A DNA stretch of 64,000 nucleotides from Epiperipatus broadwayi (GCA_028023455.1 JAQFVV010012423.1:4315769-4379768), one strand, 5' to 3'. Shown: positions 37,831-50,945, counted from the stretch's first letter. The notes: generated from the letters alone by a model not told the origin. Numbers and translations are program-made.

Positions 37831-40800
37831 TCTTAACTACATTAATTCTCTTTTCAGAAAAAATATTTTGCTGATATTTTTACATGGATCCAATTATTCA
37901 TTTTCCATTAACATTTCTTTTACTAATCTTGTGTTTGATTACATTTTTTTATTTGAGGCTTGGTTTAAAACTTATTGTATTATACAAATCTTTTATGTTC
38001 CTATAATTTTTAATCATAAAAGTACTGTTACCATATGCTTGGAAATTTCAAATGATTTATCAAAAAGCTGTATTTTAGAGGCCTACTCTTGGATTTTGTT
38101 GACATGTGACCTTGAATAACAATTTATTACAAGTTTTATATGAAATTAGCATATGATTAAACAATTCACCAAGAATATTTTTATTGCTTTCTTAAGCTTC
38201 ATATATTTTTATTTAAAGTCTCTCATGTTTTGATGCTTCAAAGAATTGTTTTTTTTCAGTGATTTAATGGATTTCTAGCATTATTGATCTACGCATTAAT
38301 CGATCATATATTAATATTTCTCTTAACAATCTTACATTTGTGAATTTACTATGCTTATATTTCTATGATATGTGATGGTACTAGATATTATTAGTGTTAT
38401 ATATATATGAAGTTAGCCTAACTGTTATATTTGTTTTATATTTTCTACTCTCTCACACTCAGGCATAAAATTTTTATCACATTTTTCACTAATAGAAAAG
38501 AAAATATAATTTTGTATCAAGATTTTCCACTTTATAATTGTTGATTATTTATCAAATATCATTAATTATTTTAGTTTAGGATTTTCATCATAAGAAGGTA
38601 GCCTAATTTTAATATTATTATATAAACTATTTTGTATCTAAAATAGAATAATTAAGATTCAATTCAGGCAATTTAGTAATCTAGCTTTTTTACCAGAACA
38701 AATTAAACAACATATTTAATGTTTTGTTCTAAAAAATGATTACTATCATTACTATAAGCTATAAATTTATTATTAAACCTTTATTAATTTGCATCTTTTA
38801 CTGGAAATAAAAAATTTCCAAAATTTAAACCACTATTTCAGTGGCTTTTATGATTTTTTTATGTATTCATTACTATTAGAATCTGAAGAGTCATAAAAAT
38901 AGGTATTTTTTTTCATTATAAAAAACTAAAATTTATGGGCCATTGGGGTTGTATACAATCAAAAAAATATTTGTTTAAATATTATCTGCATATGGTATAG
39001 AAAGATTTTTTTTATTGTGTTTTGATAATCTTCACCAATTTTTAATTTAATATATATTTTTATATAGTAATGTCTGCCACCAAGGATAGAATGATATTAT
39101 GTATACTGGAATTTTCTAGTGATTTTTTTAATTTGTGACCAATTTATTAGTCTTTTTTTTGTAAAGCAATTTTGTGTATATTTTTTCAAAGATCATAAAC
39201 ATTTGCAAGGAATCATTTTGTAGAACCAATTTATGAGCATTTTTTTTGCTTGGCCATCTCTTCTAAAATAATTTTAAATATGACTAATGTCCTCCAAAAA
39301 GCATAAACTTTGTCTGCTACATTACACCTAGGTCCACTATTGTAAATTAGAAGTGGCTGATTCCTTGTTCAATTCCATATTTATATTTATTTATATAATT
39401 GTTACCATTGGGAAGTCCTGCATGAAAATACAAATCATTTGCACTTTTCTCACAATGTTCCATTCTGTACATTAGTTCTTGATGTTCACATGAATGAAAG
39501 TTTTCCTCAGTAACAGTTTTAAAAATATTCATAAATTTACAAACTGAATAGACATAATCTCAACATTTTATTTCACTTACAGATTACTTTTTAAGACATA
39601 TACTTTTCATATTCATTATTTCGTGGTTCATAGCAAGTTTTTCTTTATGATAATCTTCAATCTTTTGGATATCTTACTTAGATTTTCCCACTTGTCCTTC
39701 ATATTTTATTTCTTTTATTTTTATTGCTGAGTCAATTTTATTGTGCCCTCTATTTCTTGTCTATATTTTTGGATCTATTTTAACATTATACATCAAATAC
39801 ACTGTGTTTTATTTTTAAATTCCATACAATACATTTCAATTTCTAATTGATATTTACTTTATTCTCACTTGGTTCTGTTTTAAATTATATATCTTAGAAT
39901 GAATGTTTTACACACCTTCATTCAATTCTGTAATAAGACATAGATGGAGTCACCATTTCTCTTTATGTGCAATCTCTCTGGAACTCAAATTTAATGAATT
40001 ATAAGCCTGGAGTACTGTCATTACCAATGCTCAAACTACTTTAAACTCCTAAAAACATCCATTTAATTTTTTATTAATAAAAATAGCAGTAAGATTCTAT
40101 TAGCAAAACTATATTCTGGTTTTGGTACTTATTACCATGCCTTGACTTTTTTTATATTTTCTAGTTAATATAAGTAAGCTTAAATTGTTTACCTGAATGT
40201 GATACCTTTTTTGAGTGCTTTCATGTTTGTTATTTATATCATTTATTGATAGACTTGCTTTACCCAAAAGGTAATGTGTATTCTAATAGAAAAAAAATAT
40301 AGTTGTTTCTAATTATAATAGTAAATTATTTAATGAAGTTTTTTTTTATCATGGCAAAATGATTTAACCATATCCAGTTCTAATGTTACTAACTTAATAT
40401 TTTACAGAATGGACCTTGAATTGAATATAATTATAATTCACATAAGTTGGCATTTTGACTTCACTATAAAAAAGACAGTTATGAAGACATAGAGATACTA
40501 TCTCTCAAAATTAATATCTCTGATATAAACATTAAAAGATATAACTCTAGGCACATGACAAAATTGAATTTATAATTAAATAAATAATCAACTTATTCAT
40601 AATATGACACAAATGTTATAATATCTAGAATTAATGATTAATACAAACATAATCATCCATGAAAGGGATTGTGACAAATATAAATAAAAAAGAGAGCATA
40701 AAATGCATTTTGGACAGCTGAACACAAGTATATAATATTAATTTCTGTGGCATCAAATTATACATGTTACAAATAAATTAAGTTTAAGTCTCTGCACCTG

Positions 40801-40879
40801 ATTGTGAATGATAATTTTTTATCTTCCTTTCAAGTACCCTTAATGGTAAGAGTGTGTATACATAAATATTAATGGTTAT
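37831..40879. other. Unrecognised core between the direct repeats
   Basis: No long frame. On the minus strand 39532-39347 encodes ENFHSCEHQELMYRMEHCEK and LPNGNNYINKYKYGIEQG, and further on (about 39340-39270) VADKVYAFWRTLV in another frame; together these look like a mutated protein. On the plus strand 37868-38119 has an 83-codon frame with no domain. No RT, integrase or transposase motif was found, so an LTR-retroelement reading stays unproven. Confidence 0.35.
39270..39532 (-). pseudogene. Unrecognised coding remnant in the repeat core
   Basis: A 61-codon frame with Cys/His residues (CEHQELMYRMEHC) and a balanced composition compared with surrounding AT-rich sequence, then a stop and a frameshifted continuation. 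I do not recognise it; a transposase or a host exon are both possible. Confidence 0.3.
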
Positions 40880-43380
40880 TACTATAAAATTTCACTTGCA
40901 ACATTTCAATACTCTATGTAAATAATAATCATTATGTTAATTGCTTAAAGTAATAATAAGTAAAATATATAAATGATAATTCTAAACCTTCTACAGTTAA
41001 CAATTATTCTTGATACATTCAATAAATAAACATCATAAACAAATAGCATAGTGATAGAAATTAAATGTAAAACTAATACTATTTTGCTTTTTAGATGATA
41101 AAAGTTCATAATGTAGTCTTATAAAATTAAAAAATAAGAGACCATATTTAAAGCCCTTTAACAAACTAGAATATTTTAATAGGCAATTAAGATATTCTCA
41201 TAAAATATATACATTTACAACTGATGAAGATGGTTTTATATCTATAATTTCTAGGAATAAAACTTACATAGTAAAATAATTCATTGTTTATATAACAAAA
41301 TTAATGCTAATTGAAATTGTAATATGGAAGAAATTACATTATTCCCTTTTTGTAACAAATAAAAAAAATAATTTAAGGTCATTCTTCAATCTTTTTTATA
41401 AAAAAATATATAACTAAATTATTATTAATCTTTTTATTCATTTCATTATTATTTTTGTACTGATTACATATTTATTTTACAAAAAGATAATAAAAATATT
41501 GCATATCCATGTTGAATTACAAAGCTAATATTTTAAATCAATTAATGTTTAGTTAAATTGTCCATTAAATTATAAAACTTTGGTATTTAGATAGCTGTAA
41601 CTGAAACATCCAATAAGTTCACTTTCATATTTTTTTATTCTTGGAATTACCATTCGATAAATTATTTATATTTCTTCAGCCATTCAATTCATGTAAAGAT
41701 GAGGAGATTTGATGTCACTCTAAATCAATCCCCTTTTGTACTACGTATTTGAATTTACAATTGTTGAAAACAAGGAAAAAAGTTCTGTAAGATGCTGCCC
41801 TCTCTTGAATTATTTTACAAGTAAAAAATCAATAAAAATGACCATATGTGTCAAACAAAAGGAAAGCACTGCCTTTTCTTGAATCTTATTGGCTGTTTAA
41901 ATTTTGACAACAAATAAAATGGCTGCCAAAAAGTAAAGAGTTACGATCGTTTTTTGTTTTATTTCGAAAATGATAAACGAATGTTTTAGAACATTTTAAC
42001 AGTATTTTTTGATGAATTACAAATTATTTTGATAAAATAATGTTAAAAATAAAATTATTTTAAAAAAATAGTTAAGATGTTAGCAAGAATTATTTATTTA
42101 TTGCAAAATGGGAACAAATCATGACGTAGGCAAATCTTTTTGGTTGGTGATGCCGTTTCTTTTACTTTCAGCTGCTATCGAATATTTTTCAAATTATAAA
42201 TCAAAATTTATTTTTGAAACAACTTTTGTTCACTTTCATAATCTGCCAAATTATTAATATACTTTTTACAAATGAAACTAAAGTGATTATAACATTAAAA
42301 GGTGAATATATTTTGACAATTGACTTTGTTAAAGTTTGTAAATTGGCCAATTAAAAGTTTTGAATTTTACGTCATACGAGCAATAATATAATTAGTGGTT
42401 GAAAGTATATAAGGCATTTGGAAGTTTCAGTATATTTTCCTTATCTCTTTATTCCTAAAGTATTCCAATATTATCTCTATATAGCATATATTATGTTTAA
42501 TATATAGAACAAGCCAATAAAAAGTTATTTCATAGATTTTATTTTGAATATAAGCACCAGCACAATCTTCATTTTAAATAAATGCAGCAATATACTAAAT
42601 ATATCTTATTGGCATTTTTCTTTCCTTTAAAATTTTATAATGAACTTCATTATACGATTATGCATTCAATGGTTTTATATATCTTTCTTTAAAGTAACTT
42701 TGCTTTTTATTTATTTAAGAATTATTAATTCCAACACATTTAATTATGTTTTATAGCAATTTCATTATAAAAAATATAATAATTAATCCTGTATTTTTTT
42801 CTTTAATATGATCTATTTTTTGGGGATTTTGTTTCATTTAGCTCTGCATTTTAATTATTGCTAGAGATTTTAATGAGGTTATAAAATTTAGTAACTCCTT
42901 TTTAAAAAAAAAACAATCATAACTTATTGACCATTTACATTTCTTTATTTTTAAGCTAATAAGATATGTAACAATTACAACTTGATTTTTTTATATATTT
43001 AAATGCAAAAATGTTTGACATAAAAATAAATATTTCTTATAATAAACTGATTTTAATACAGTCTCTTGAATACCAATAAAAGAAGAAATTATTATTAATC
43101 TTTTATTTTAGAGAATTATAAAGTAATTGGAGATTTATAAATAATTGACTTAGCATTGGGTGTGTATGCACTACTGCCTTCTATATACACACAAAAGGAA
43201 TCCATATTATTGTCATGTGAATGTTAAAAATGTGGGTTATTATAGTTAGAAAAACAAAATAAATAATTTAGTTTCAATTTAATTAACCAATGTTTGGTTA
43301 TTATTAGATGTCAGTATGACTATAGAATTAATAAACATATGTTCATAATCCTTATTTTTTTACTATATATATATATATGG
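40880..43380 (+). repeat. Diverged direct repeat, right copy
   Basis: Second copy of 36080-37830, about 750 bp longer because of extra sequence roughly between 41350 and 42450. The end matches the left copy through CTTATTGGCATTTTTC, TTATAATGAACTTCATTAT and ATTGACCATTTACATTTCT. Confidence 0.62.
41795..42430. promoter_or_regulatory. Possible divergent promoter region
   Basis: Lies in the extra part of the right direct repeat. Plus strand: GGCCAAT (42337-42343), TTACGTCATA (about 42369), TATATAAGG (about 42407). Minus strand: AGCCAATAAG near 41888 and AATTCAAGAGAGGGCAG near 41799-41815, the latter like the stretch after the TATA box in long repeat copy A. ATGACGTAGGC at 42121 mirrors GTATGACGTAA, giving two CRE-like sites in opposite orientation. 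Pattern only; activity unknown. Confidence 0.35.
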
Positions 43381-43973
43381 GTATTTAAGTAATGAAAAAA
43401 TGATTTTAAATAACTTATGTCAGAGTTAATTACCTTGTAACCTCTCAAAAAAAGGAGTAAAAGCAGACATTATTTACTCTAAACAATGATTGTTTAACAT
43501 ACCCCCCCCCTTATTTAAGAACAGTTTAACATCATCCCCTGACTAATAATTGAATTATTAGCTGCTTAAAAATAAGATTCTAATTCTCGTTGTAACTATT
43601 TTGTTAATATCATAAAACCTCTATTTGAACTTTGTATTGTGGGTGTTTCTTATGAATGTGGTAACCTTAATTTATTTTATTACTTTCTAGTTATGTATAT
43701 ATGTATCGTTGCATGTATTTATAATTATATATATTATTTATAAAATATCATTTACTACAAACTTTTAATAATTTAAAAAACAAATACTTTACACTATAAG
43801 AGTCCAAGATTATTCAAAGAATGAATCTTTATTCTGGTTTGATATTATTAGAGGAAAACTGGCACAGTTTGAGATTTTTTATATACCTAGAAATAAACTT
43901 TGACTATTATCGTGGGATTACTTAAATAAAACAAACACTTTGAACAAAAATTTACATTATATATTGTGCCCTT
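43381..43973. other. AT-rich non-coding stretch
   Basis: Short C-run (43502-43510); no gene recognised. Confidence 0.5.
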
Positions 43974-44895
43974 TTGTATGGGTCACCATCTAATTTTTGT
44001 GCTAATCTGTTAAAAATTTTAAATTTGAGATATATTTGAATATGTGATGTTAATTTTGCTTATGGTAATATTTCAAAAAGTTTAATTAAAGCTATCTATG
44101 AGTATTTGATATGTGAAATTGTGCTGAAATTGAGAGAGACATTTTAATGATGATTATTATAATATATGGTTGGAAAAACTGGCCATAGTTAATACTGCAT
44201 TAATATATTTAATAAGTAGGTATTTAAAACTAAAAGTGTTTAAAAGACAAGTTAAAATTAAAATGCATATATTATTATTGATAAAATAATGTTATAAAAG
44301 AATATAAATATTTTTAATTATTATAAATACTTAAATAGAAGATTAATATTTGATTTTAATAATATCGAATTATTAATTTAAAATCTGTTATAATATCTTA
44401 TTTATTTTTAAAAATAAATATTTGTTTTAAAAATGCAATTGTTAGTTATTTTTAGATTATAACAAGCGTTTCTTGTGTTGTAGAAACAGATGTTAGTTAA
44501 ATATGCACACACATGCTTGGAAGTTATCTGATAAAGTTGCACAACTATTTTAAAAATCATGTTATAAAATTTATAAATAATACGTAAGCTATCACAAAAT
44601 AAAATAAAGATATTCAATGTGAAATATTAAATCTGATTTTTAAAATATTGCTTTAAAAATATAACGTATAGATAAGACTTAGTTTGTTTAAAAATGATCT
44701 TATAAAAGTTAAAATTAAAATCAAGTAAATAAGAATATTTTAAAAATATTTAGTGGATTTAAATAAACGATAAGAATTATTTTAAAAATGTAATAATGTA
44801 ATAAATATTAAATATGAAATAAGTAATTATTTATTTTTAATTTTGTGTTGTTGGTAAATATGTAAATAAGCCAACAAGTTGATTGTTTAAATGTA

Positions 44896-44928
44896 CCAAT
44901 CAAATGGGAAGTTTCTTCCAGTATAAAA
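44896..44928 (+). promoter_or_regulatory. CCAAT-TATA core of long repeat copy B
   Basis: CCAAT (44896-44900) and TATAAAA (44922-44928), spacing 21 nt, followed by GGAGAGGACTC about 20 nt downstream, where transcription would start. Copies A and D have the same layout. Confidence 0.55.
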
Positions 44929-45156
44929 GCTCAGGTCAATTGTTAGGAGAGGACTCTGTGATTGAATTTTAAAGTTAATTGTGTTATTTAAAATAACTAA
45001 GTAAATTTTATAGACGCTTTTAAAATCATTTTTTTTTAAATTATAAGAGTGTCTTGTAATAAGTTATAGAAATTTTAAAATGATAAATATGCAGTGTTAA
45101 GTTAATTTTTCCCTATCATTCGTCTCTATTTGAGCTCAATTTACAAGCAAATAGTC

Positions 45157-45288
45157 ATGGGAACATCATATATAGTGAAAATATATCGGAAACTTTATAC
45201 TAGAGATATGACAAACGCTGGATTAGTTCGGAAAATTACGAGATGGAGAAAAGTAATATTTTGGACAGTATATAATTTTAAAAGCTAA
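45157..45288 (+). CDS. Short unrecognised frame downstream of the copy B promoter-like core
   Basis: A 43-codon frame (MGTSYIVKIYRKLYTRDMTN...) about 230 bp after the TATA box, basic in composition. The corresponding region of copy D has a different 48-codon frame (59938-60084), so sequence conservation does not support it as a protein. Confidence 0.15.
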   Translation: MGTSYIVKIYRKLYTRDMTNAGLVRKITRWRKVIFWTVYNFKS

Positions 45289-46217
45289 TTGCTATTGACT
45301 ATTAGAAAATAGATATTTTAAAGAATAAAATACTTCTTTATGAAGAAAGTATTTTGCAAGCTATAAATTTAAGTATATATATCTTAAGTAAAGATATTAG
45401 AAATAAAAGTAGTTTGATAAATACTTGCCTTGTTAAGTCTTTATGTTTAAAAGACTAAATGTGGACAATTTTTAAAAAAAGGCAAATAGATTGAAAATAT
45501 ATTTAGCTAAAAATCTTAATATAATAAAAATTATTATATTAAAATGATTTAAACGCTGGTCGTTTTAGATGAAGAAGCTTATTCTTACCTGGATATTTTG
45601 TTAAGAAATGTGCAAGTAATACGTGGATGTCCAAGTCAATTTTAAAATAATTAAATGATAATTTTTATTAATTATAGACTAAATTAAAATAATAACTTTT
45701 GAATAATATTCTGGAAAGAACTAAATCAGGATCCTATAAACTATTTTAATTTTATTTTATTTTCTTGTGGGGAACTTTTATTTTATTTTAAAAAGAACGT
45801 TATCACTTTTATAAAACTTTTAAAGAAACCACGTGATAAACAGGAAAAGGAAATGGTGTTTTAGTGAATTTATGCCTAGGATTAAAGAACTATTATGGTG
45901 AAAAGAAGACATCGCTGGAGTTACGTAATATGAATTCTGTTTTACTTATCTAACATAAAAATTAAATATTATTAATTTATTAAAAATAAGATAGGTACAT
46001 TTCTTAAAATAATAACTAAAAGTAATATAATAATTAATTGCATAAGTTTATCTTATAATTAATATAACACGTAATATGTTAAAGAATGATTGTGAGTGTA
46101 AATGTGATTTATTTTATGAAGCTGTAGTTCCGAAGAATATTGGAAGATGGACTGTACATTAGATCATTATTTATGGTAAAAATTGTATAATTATAATAAT
46201 TTTGATGTATTTGATAT

Positions 46218-46240
46218 GTTTTCTTTAGATCATCCAAATG
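46218..46240 (+). promoter_or_regulatory. Conserved splice-acceptor-like site in the long repeats
   Basis: TTTTCTTTAGATCATCCAAA here matches TTTTCTTTAGATCATCCATA at about 60940-60960 in copy D, and a weaker version (CTAAAGATCATCT on the minus strand near 55060) in copy C. A pyrimidine tract plus AG fits a 3' splice site; the upstream ATGGTAAAA (about 46176) could be a donor. Inference only. Confidence 0.3.
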
Positions 46241-48301
46241 TTATGTTATTTGAATGAATGTATAAATATTTTGAAATACACACACATTATATTGGTAGTG
46301 ACAGTTTTATTTGGATATGCATAATTTGAATTTATGATATAAATATGATACAACATTACATAAGAAGCTTAGAAATAATTATATGATTCTTTCGTAAATA
46401 AATTTTGACATTTTTTTTTATGTTATAGTATTAGAATTATATTTATTATTCATAAGTAATTATTTTTATTGCAAGTTAGGAAGAGATTTAAAAGACTATA
46501 TTTTATTTTTGTTTTATTGGATAAATTAAGTTAAGTTTTATGTAGAAGTTTATGTTTGGATTGAAGGTTTATTGAATATAGATGACGTAGTATAAATAGT
46601 TTGGATAATTAGTTTTTTTTATTTAAAATCAATGATTATTTCCGGAAAATTTAAATAAGTTTAGAGGATGTTTTGTAGATAGAAATTTGTTAAGAAGGAA
46701 TAGAATAACACATAAAGTAGAGTAATAATTTCACATAGAAAAGAATCATAGAATTTATCTAATATAATACTTTATGAATTTGAAATTGATAATAATTTAA
46801 ATATTATTATTTTAACAGTACATATATGTAATGCATATTTGATAAAACATGTAGCATGAATTGCACTAAGTGAAATATAAAATTATAATTAATTATTTGT
46901 TATTACATTACAAGGATACATTAGTTTCTATTTTATGCTATTAAAGTAATGCTGATAGTAAAGTGAACACATACTAGTACATGATGAAATGAATAACAGT
47001 AATATTTAAGTGATGTAGCAACTTAATTAGTAAAGTTGAATTGTTTACATATGCTACATAAATATTGTTTACATAAATTTTCTGTGTAATAATTGAAGTT
47101 CACTGATAGTTATTTAAAGTTTAAGTTTTAAAAGCATACTTCAATGTTATTAGTACAGCATTTTAAAGAATGTATAATTACTTATTAGGAGTATGAATTA
47201 ATAATGGTGTAAACATATTGTATTATTATTTTTCTTATTTTTTATTTTCTTTGTCTTCCTAATTTTGAACTGTAAATGTTGTAAATAGATTCTTAATCAA
47301 AGTTAATGTAAATAAATTTGTTTAATTTATTTTAAAAGTGTGTCGAGTTCATTATTTTGCACCACAGCATTTGACAGCAGATAATTTGGATAAATATGAT
47401 ATTTGCACAATGTGAATTTATTAATACTATTTAGAAATAAATACAATATTTTCCTGATTATTTATGAGAATTGATTGACATTAACATATCATATTACAAT
47501 GGTCATAAAGTAATTATAATGCATAATATAAGAGTACAATATTATTTATTACCACAGATTATTAAGTTATAAGATTTTGATTTATTCCAAAATTAAGATA
47601 TTATATGAAAATAAAAGATATACATATTATTATTTATTTGATGATTGATGATAACAGAAATAAATAAGCTTAAGTTATACTCTAAGATTAGTATTGAGTA
47701 TTATTATTATTAGAATAAGTTAGGTGTATTTAGGTTTGATATAAAATCCTTTATCATACTTATTTACATGAGTTATCATTACTTTAAGATAATTAGAAGA
47801 ACCTGAGATTATTTAATTATATTTTCTTAGTAAAAGTTAAGATTTATTTATTTATTGCATTTAAAGATAGTTTATTTTATTTAAAAGCCATAAGAATGCT
47901 ATAGATGTAGTAGGAAGTTAATAAGGAGGTAATAGTATTCTTATGTCATTGAGACAATGTCTTGGGAGATATTGACTCAATGTAAATCTACTTATTGCTT
48001 TGTAACTTTACTTCACAGTCTCATGATTTTGATAAATACTTATTTAATTAGTACATACTATAGAACTATATTGATTTTAATAATTGATAATAAATTTAAT
48101 TAGAATATGATAGTATAAAAGTAAATTAAAGATAGATATGCAAATTTTAATTAAGCATTATAATTTAATTGAGCTAGTCGTATTTCAAACTATATTATAC
48201 ATCGAGAAGTAAGGGTACAATATATATATATATAAAAGAAATGCATGCGTGTTTTTAATTGACTATTTTGGCAAGTATTAATGAAAGGAATCTATTAGGT
48301 A

Positions 48302-48963
48302 CTTATGGGTTTCAAGTAAAGCAAGTTGGCAGCCTGTATTTTTAATAAATCTACAGTTTTGTAGACCCCAAAAAATGTCTGCTAGGTAATGTCATATTTA
48401 ATATTTATATTTTATATTTTATTACTGTTATTTTAAAAACAATATTAATTGTGGAAAAATTAATTGCAATGTTTACAGTTTATTTTCTTTTTTGGAGGGG
48501 GGGGGATTAACTTATTAATGGAGAAATGGAAAAAAATGTAAATACAATATTTACATTTTATTAATTTTGGTGGCTTGCAATCATATCATGTCTATGAACT
48601 CTCACATTTTAGGAGGGCAGCATCCTGTACTTTTGGAAATAGTCCACTGCATCATGTTCTGTGACAGAAAAGTCCCAAACTTTTATCATTATAATAATTT
48701 ATCAAAAAAACTGCTAACAAAATAAACATGATGAATCGAAACAAAATTTCCCAATGTTAATATTGTCTCTTCACTTTCCATGTTATAATATTAGTTTTAA
48801 AAAAAAAATGAAGTAAAACTTCTTACTGAAATTTATCAGATTTTTTTTAATTAAACAATCAATTTAATAATTTTGTTTTAATTTAACAATTAAGACATAT
48901 TCGGTAGATATATATTTATCAAAAATACAGGGTGCCATCCTAATTTACTTGAAAACTCACAAT
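48302..48963. mobile_element. TA-flanked DNA transposon, non-autonomous (short form)
   Basis: 662 bp. The ends CTTATGGGTTTCAAG and (complement) ATTGTGAGTTTTCAAG are followed by TGGCAGCCTGTATTTTT / TGGCACCCTGTATTTTT. TA flanks both ends (48300-48301, 48964-48965). The interior matches the long form at 10849-12499, for example CCACTGCATCATGTTCTGTG and ACAGAAAAGTCCC, without the nested element. No coding capacity. Confidence 0.85.
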
Positions 48964-50160
48964 TACTGCTAATAGTCCTGAATAAATTAATTTTGATAGG
49001 TGATTTTAAAAGATAGTATTATTTTTAGATTTTAAGCAATTAAATATTATTTTTAGTAATAAAATTAGATATAAAAAATATATAGCTTTAACAATATGAC
49101 ACATTATAATAAGTCTGTGCTGAAATTCAAAAAAATCTACTTTGTCTTCAAATGACTATTTAATTTGTGAGTATAATAATGTCAATGAACATTAACATTA
49201 AAAACCAATATCAAGATATAAAATATAAAATTATTATATTTTTGCTTCATATCATTTAATAAATGAATCAATGAAGAAACTGGATTAAAAAAACACTACT
49301 AGAAGAAAGACTCTGGTATGCTTTATGATGATTTAATAAATATAAAAAAACACAACAAACTATTTACAATAAATTATTAATATTATTAAACTCCATGCAG
49401 ATGATGATGATGATTTTGATGATTGGTGATCCTTGTGCAAATATATTTTGAGTGTTTTATAATCTTGGTATAAATTAAGAAAGTTTTTTCTGTTTTATTT
49501 TTCACAATATCCAGATCATTATAAAAATCCCATCTATTCTCATAATTTTTTTTCTGAACTTTGCCCATATCATTCAATTTTAAACCAAGCCCTTAATAAA
49601 ATCAATGCTTTTCATTATTATGTAATTTTCTATAATCTAATTTTTTTAATCTCACAAAGATCTGATTTGTTTTATCTGAGACATTGGAATTAATATCTTA
49701 GCTTGGTTTTGTAAAAGATAAACCATGATAAAAACAAATCAATGTAGAATCTGCTAAAAAAAAAGACTAAGATATAGTTGAGTACATAATCGAATTTGTA
49801 ATGTAATTTTAAATTACAGTTGTCTTTTTCAAAATTTTGTATTCAATCTTATTTTGATTGATTATTTGCTTTCATCAAATAATATTAAAGCAAAATCAAT
49901 TAAATATTATACAAATAAGATTTTTTTTTTTTTGCTAATGTACTGTCTTATTTTATGTTTTTTTTTTCTGCCTCCTGAATTTTATTAGAGTTGTGATCTG
50001 CAATTTTAATTTCAATGGTATTATGAGATACAGATATTCTATTAATAACTAATGGATCAATATTGTTAAGTAAGATAAAAGCTTTAATATCAATATTTTT
50101 GTTTTAATTGATCTAAGTTTTTTGTAATAATATTGCAATTAGTGATATACTTTCTGATAA
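48964..50160. other. AT-rich non-coding stretch
   Basis: Contains only a 63-codon minus-strand frame (49577-49386) ending in a His-rich ATG-repeat artefact. Possibly decayed LINE sequence, but no motif is clear. Confidence 0.4.
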
Positions 50161-50193
50161 TAATGATGATGATGATGATGATGATGATGATAA
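50160..50193 (+). repeat. (ATG)n microsatellite
   Basis: Ten ATG-type triplets after AATA. Similar triplet runs end the RTE copies, so this may be the 3' tail of another, unrecognisable copy. Confidence 0.85.
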
Positions 50194-50757
50194 AATAAAA
50201 ACTTATTATTGTCTTTTGTTGGTGATAACTAAATCATATAATGATATATAATAATTGTCCAAGAAAACTATGCCCAAATAAGTAAAATTATAATAAAATC
50301 AATTTTAGCATAATAGTAATAAAAAAATTCCAAAATACCATGTATATAAATATACTGATCTTACATAGAAATGTTATAATATCAAAAATGTTAAGTTATA
50401 GTGATTGAAATCAATCTAATATAAAAAGCTAAGATTTCAAAAGATAAATTACTCTCAGACTATTCAAAATTTTACAAGATGAAAATGAATAAAATATTTT
50501 AATTAATTAACTTTTTGCACAAATTAAATCCTATACTTTGCAAAATAGAAATTGTGAAATATTGCTAACTATGTAAGAAGTTGTCTCATGAAGTCACACA
50601 CAAACATACAAAATTATTAACAACTGTTTTATTTCTATACAGTATTTTGTTCTGGAACTGGGATCACATCAAGTAACTCTGTTAATATAATATTAATTTT
50701 CTTCCTATATGTTCGCATAAAAATCATATTTTGATGGATCTTGAATATATATATATA
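50194..50757. other. AT-rich non-coding stretch
   Basis: Nothing recognised. Confidence 0.5.
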
Positions 50758-50945
50758 TTGTGCCGGTCAAAATATGTTTATCCATCTAACATAAGCTGGA
50801 ACTCACAAAATGTACTTCAAACCCAGTCAAGCCTAAGATTTAGATCAGGGACCAGCCTGGATTTGAACCCATTCTCTAAGCCCCAGATCAAACACCTAAT
50901 AAATAACATAATAGTGATGGCACATGAGAATTAATCTTAATCCGG
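50758..50945 (-). mobile_element. tRNA-like SINE fragment, minus strand
   Basis: The minus strand contains ATGGGTTCAAATCCAGGC (a good Pol III B box) about 50 nt downstream of TTAGGTGTTTGATCTGGGGC. The plus-strand left edge begins TTGTGCCGGTCAA after (TA)n, like the ends of the long repeats. GC content is clearly above the surroundings. Family not identified. Confidence 0.45.

Larger units (their letters stand above)
43974..48220 (+). mobile_element. TTGTG-ended long repeat family, copy B
   Basis: Plus-strand copy, about 4.25 kb. It starts TTGTGCCCTTTTGTATGGGT after ATTATATA and ends AGTAAGGGTACAA before (TA)n, an inverted match of the start. A CCAAT-TATA core lies 920 bp in. AATAAA then GTGTCGAGTTC lies near 47311-47350. 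The conserved block GCCATAAGAATGCTAT ... TATTCTTATGTCATTGAGAC ... TGGGAGATATTG is at 47887-47975. Only short frames occur (43 codons at 45157-45288; 28 codons at 46076-46162). Confidence 0.75.

Noticed and set aside
36080-43380. A complete LTR retrotransposon
   Set aside because: No RT, protease, integrase, primer-binding site or polypurine tract found between the direct repeats; kept only as a repeat pair with unknown core.
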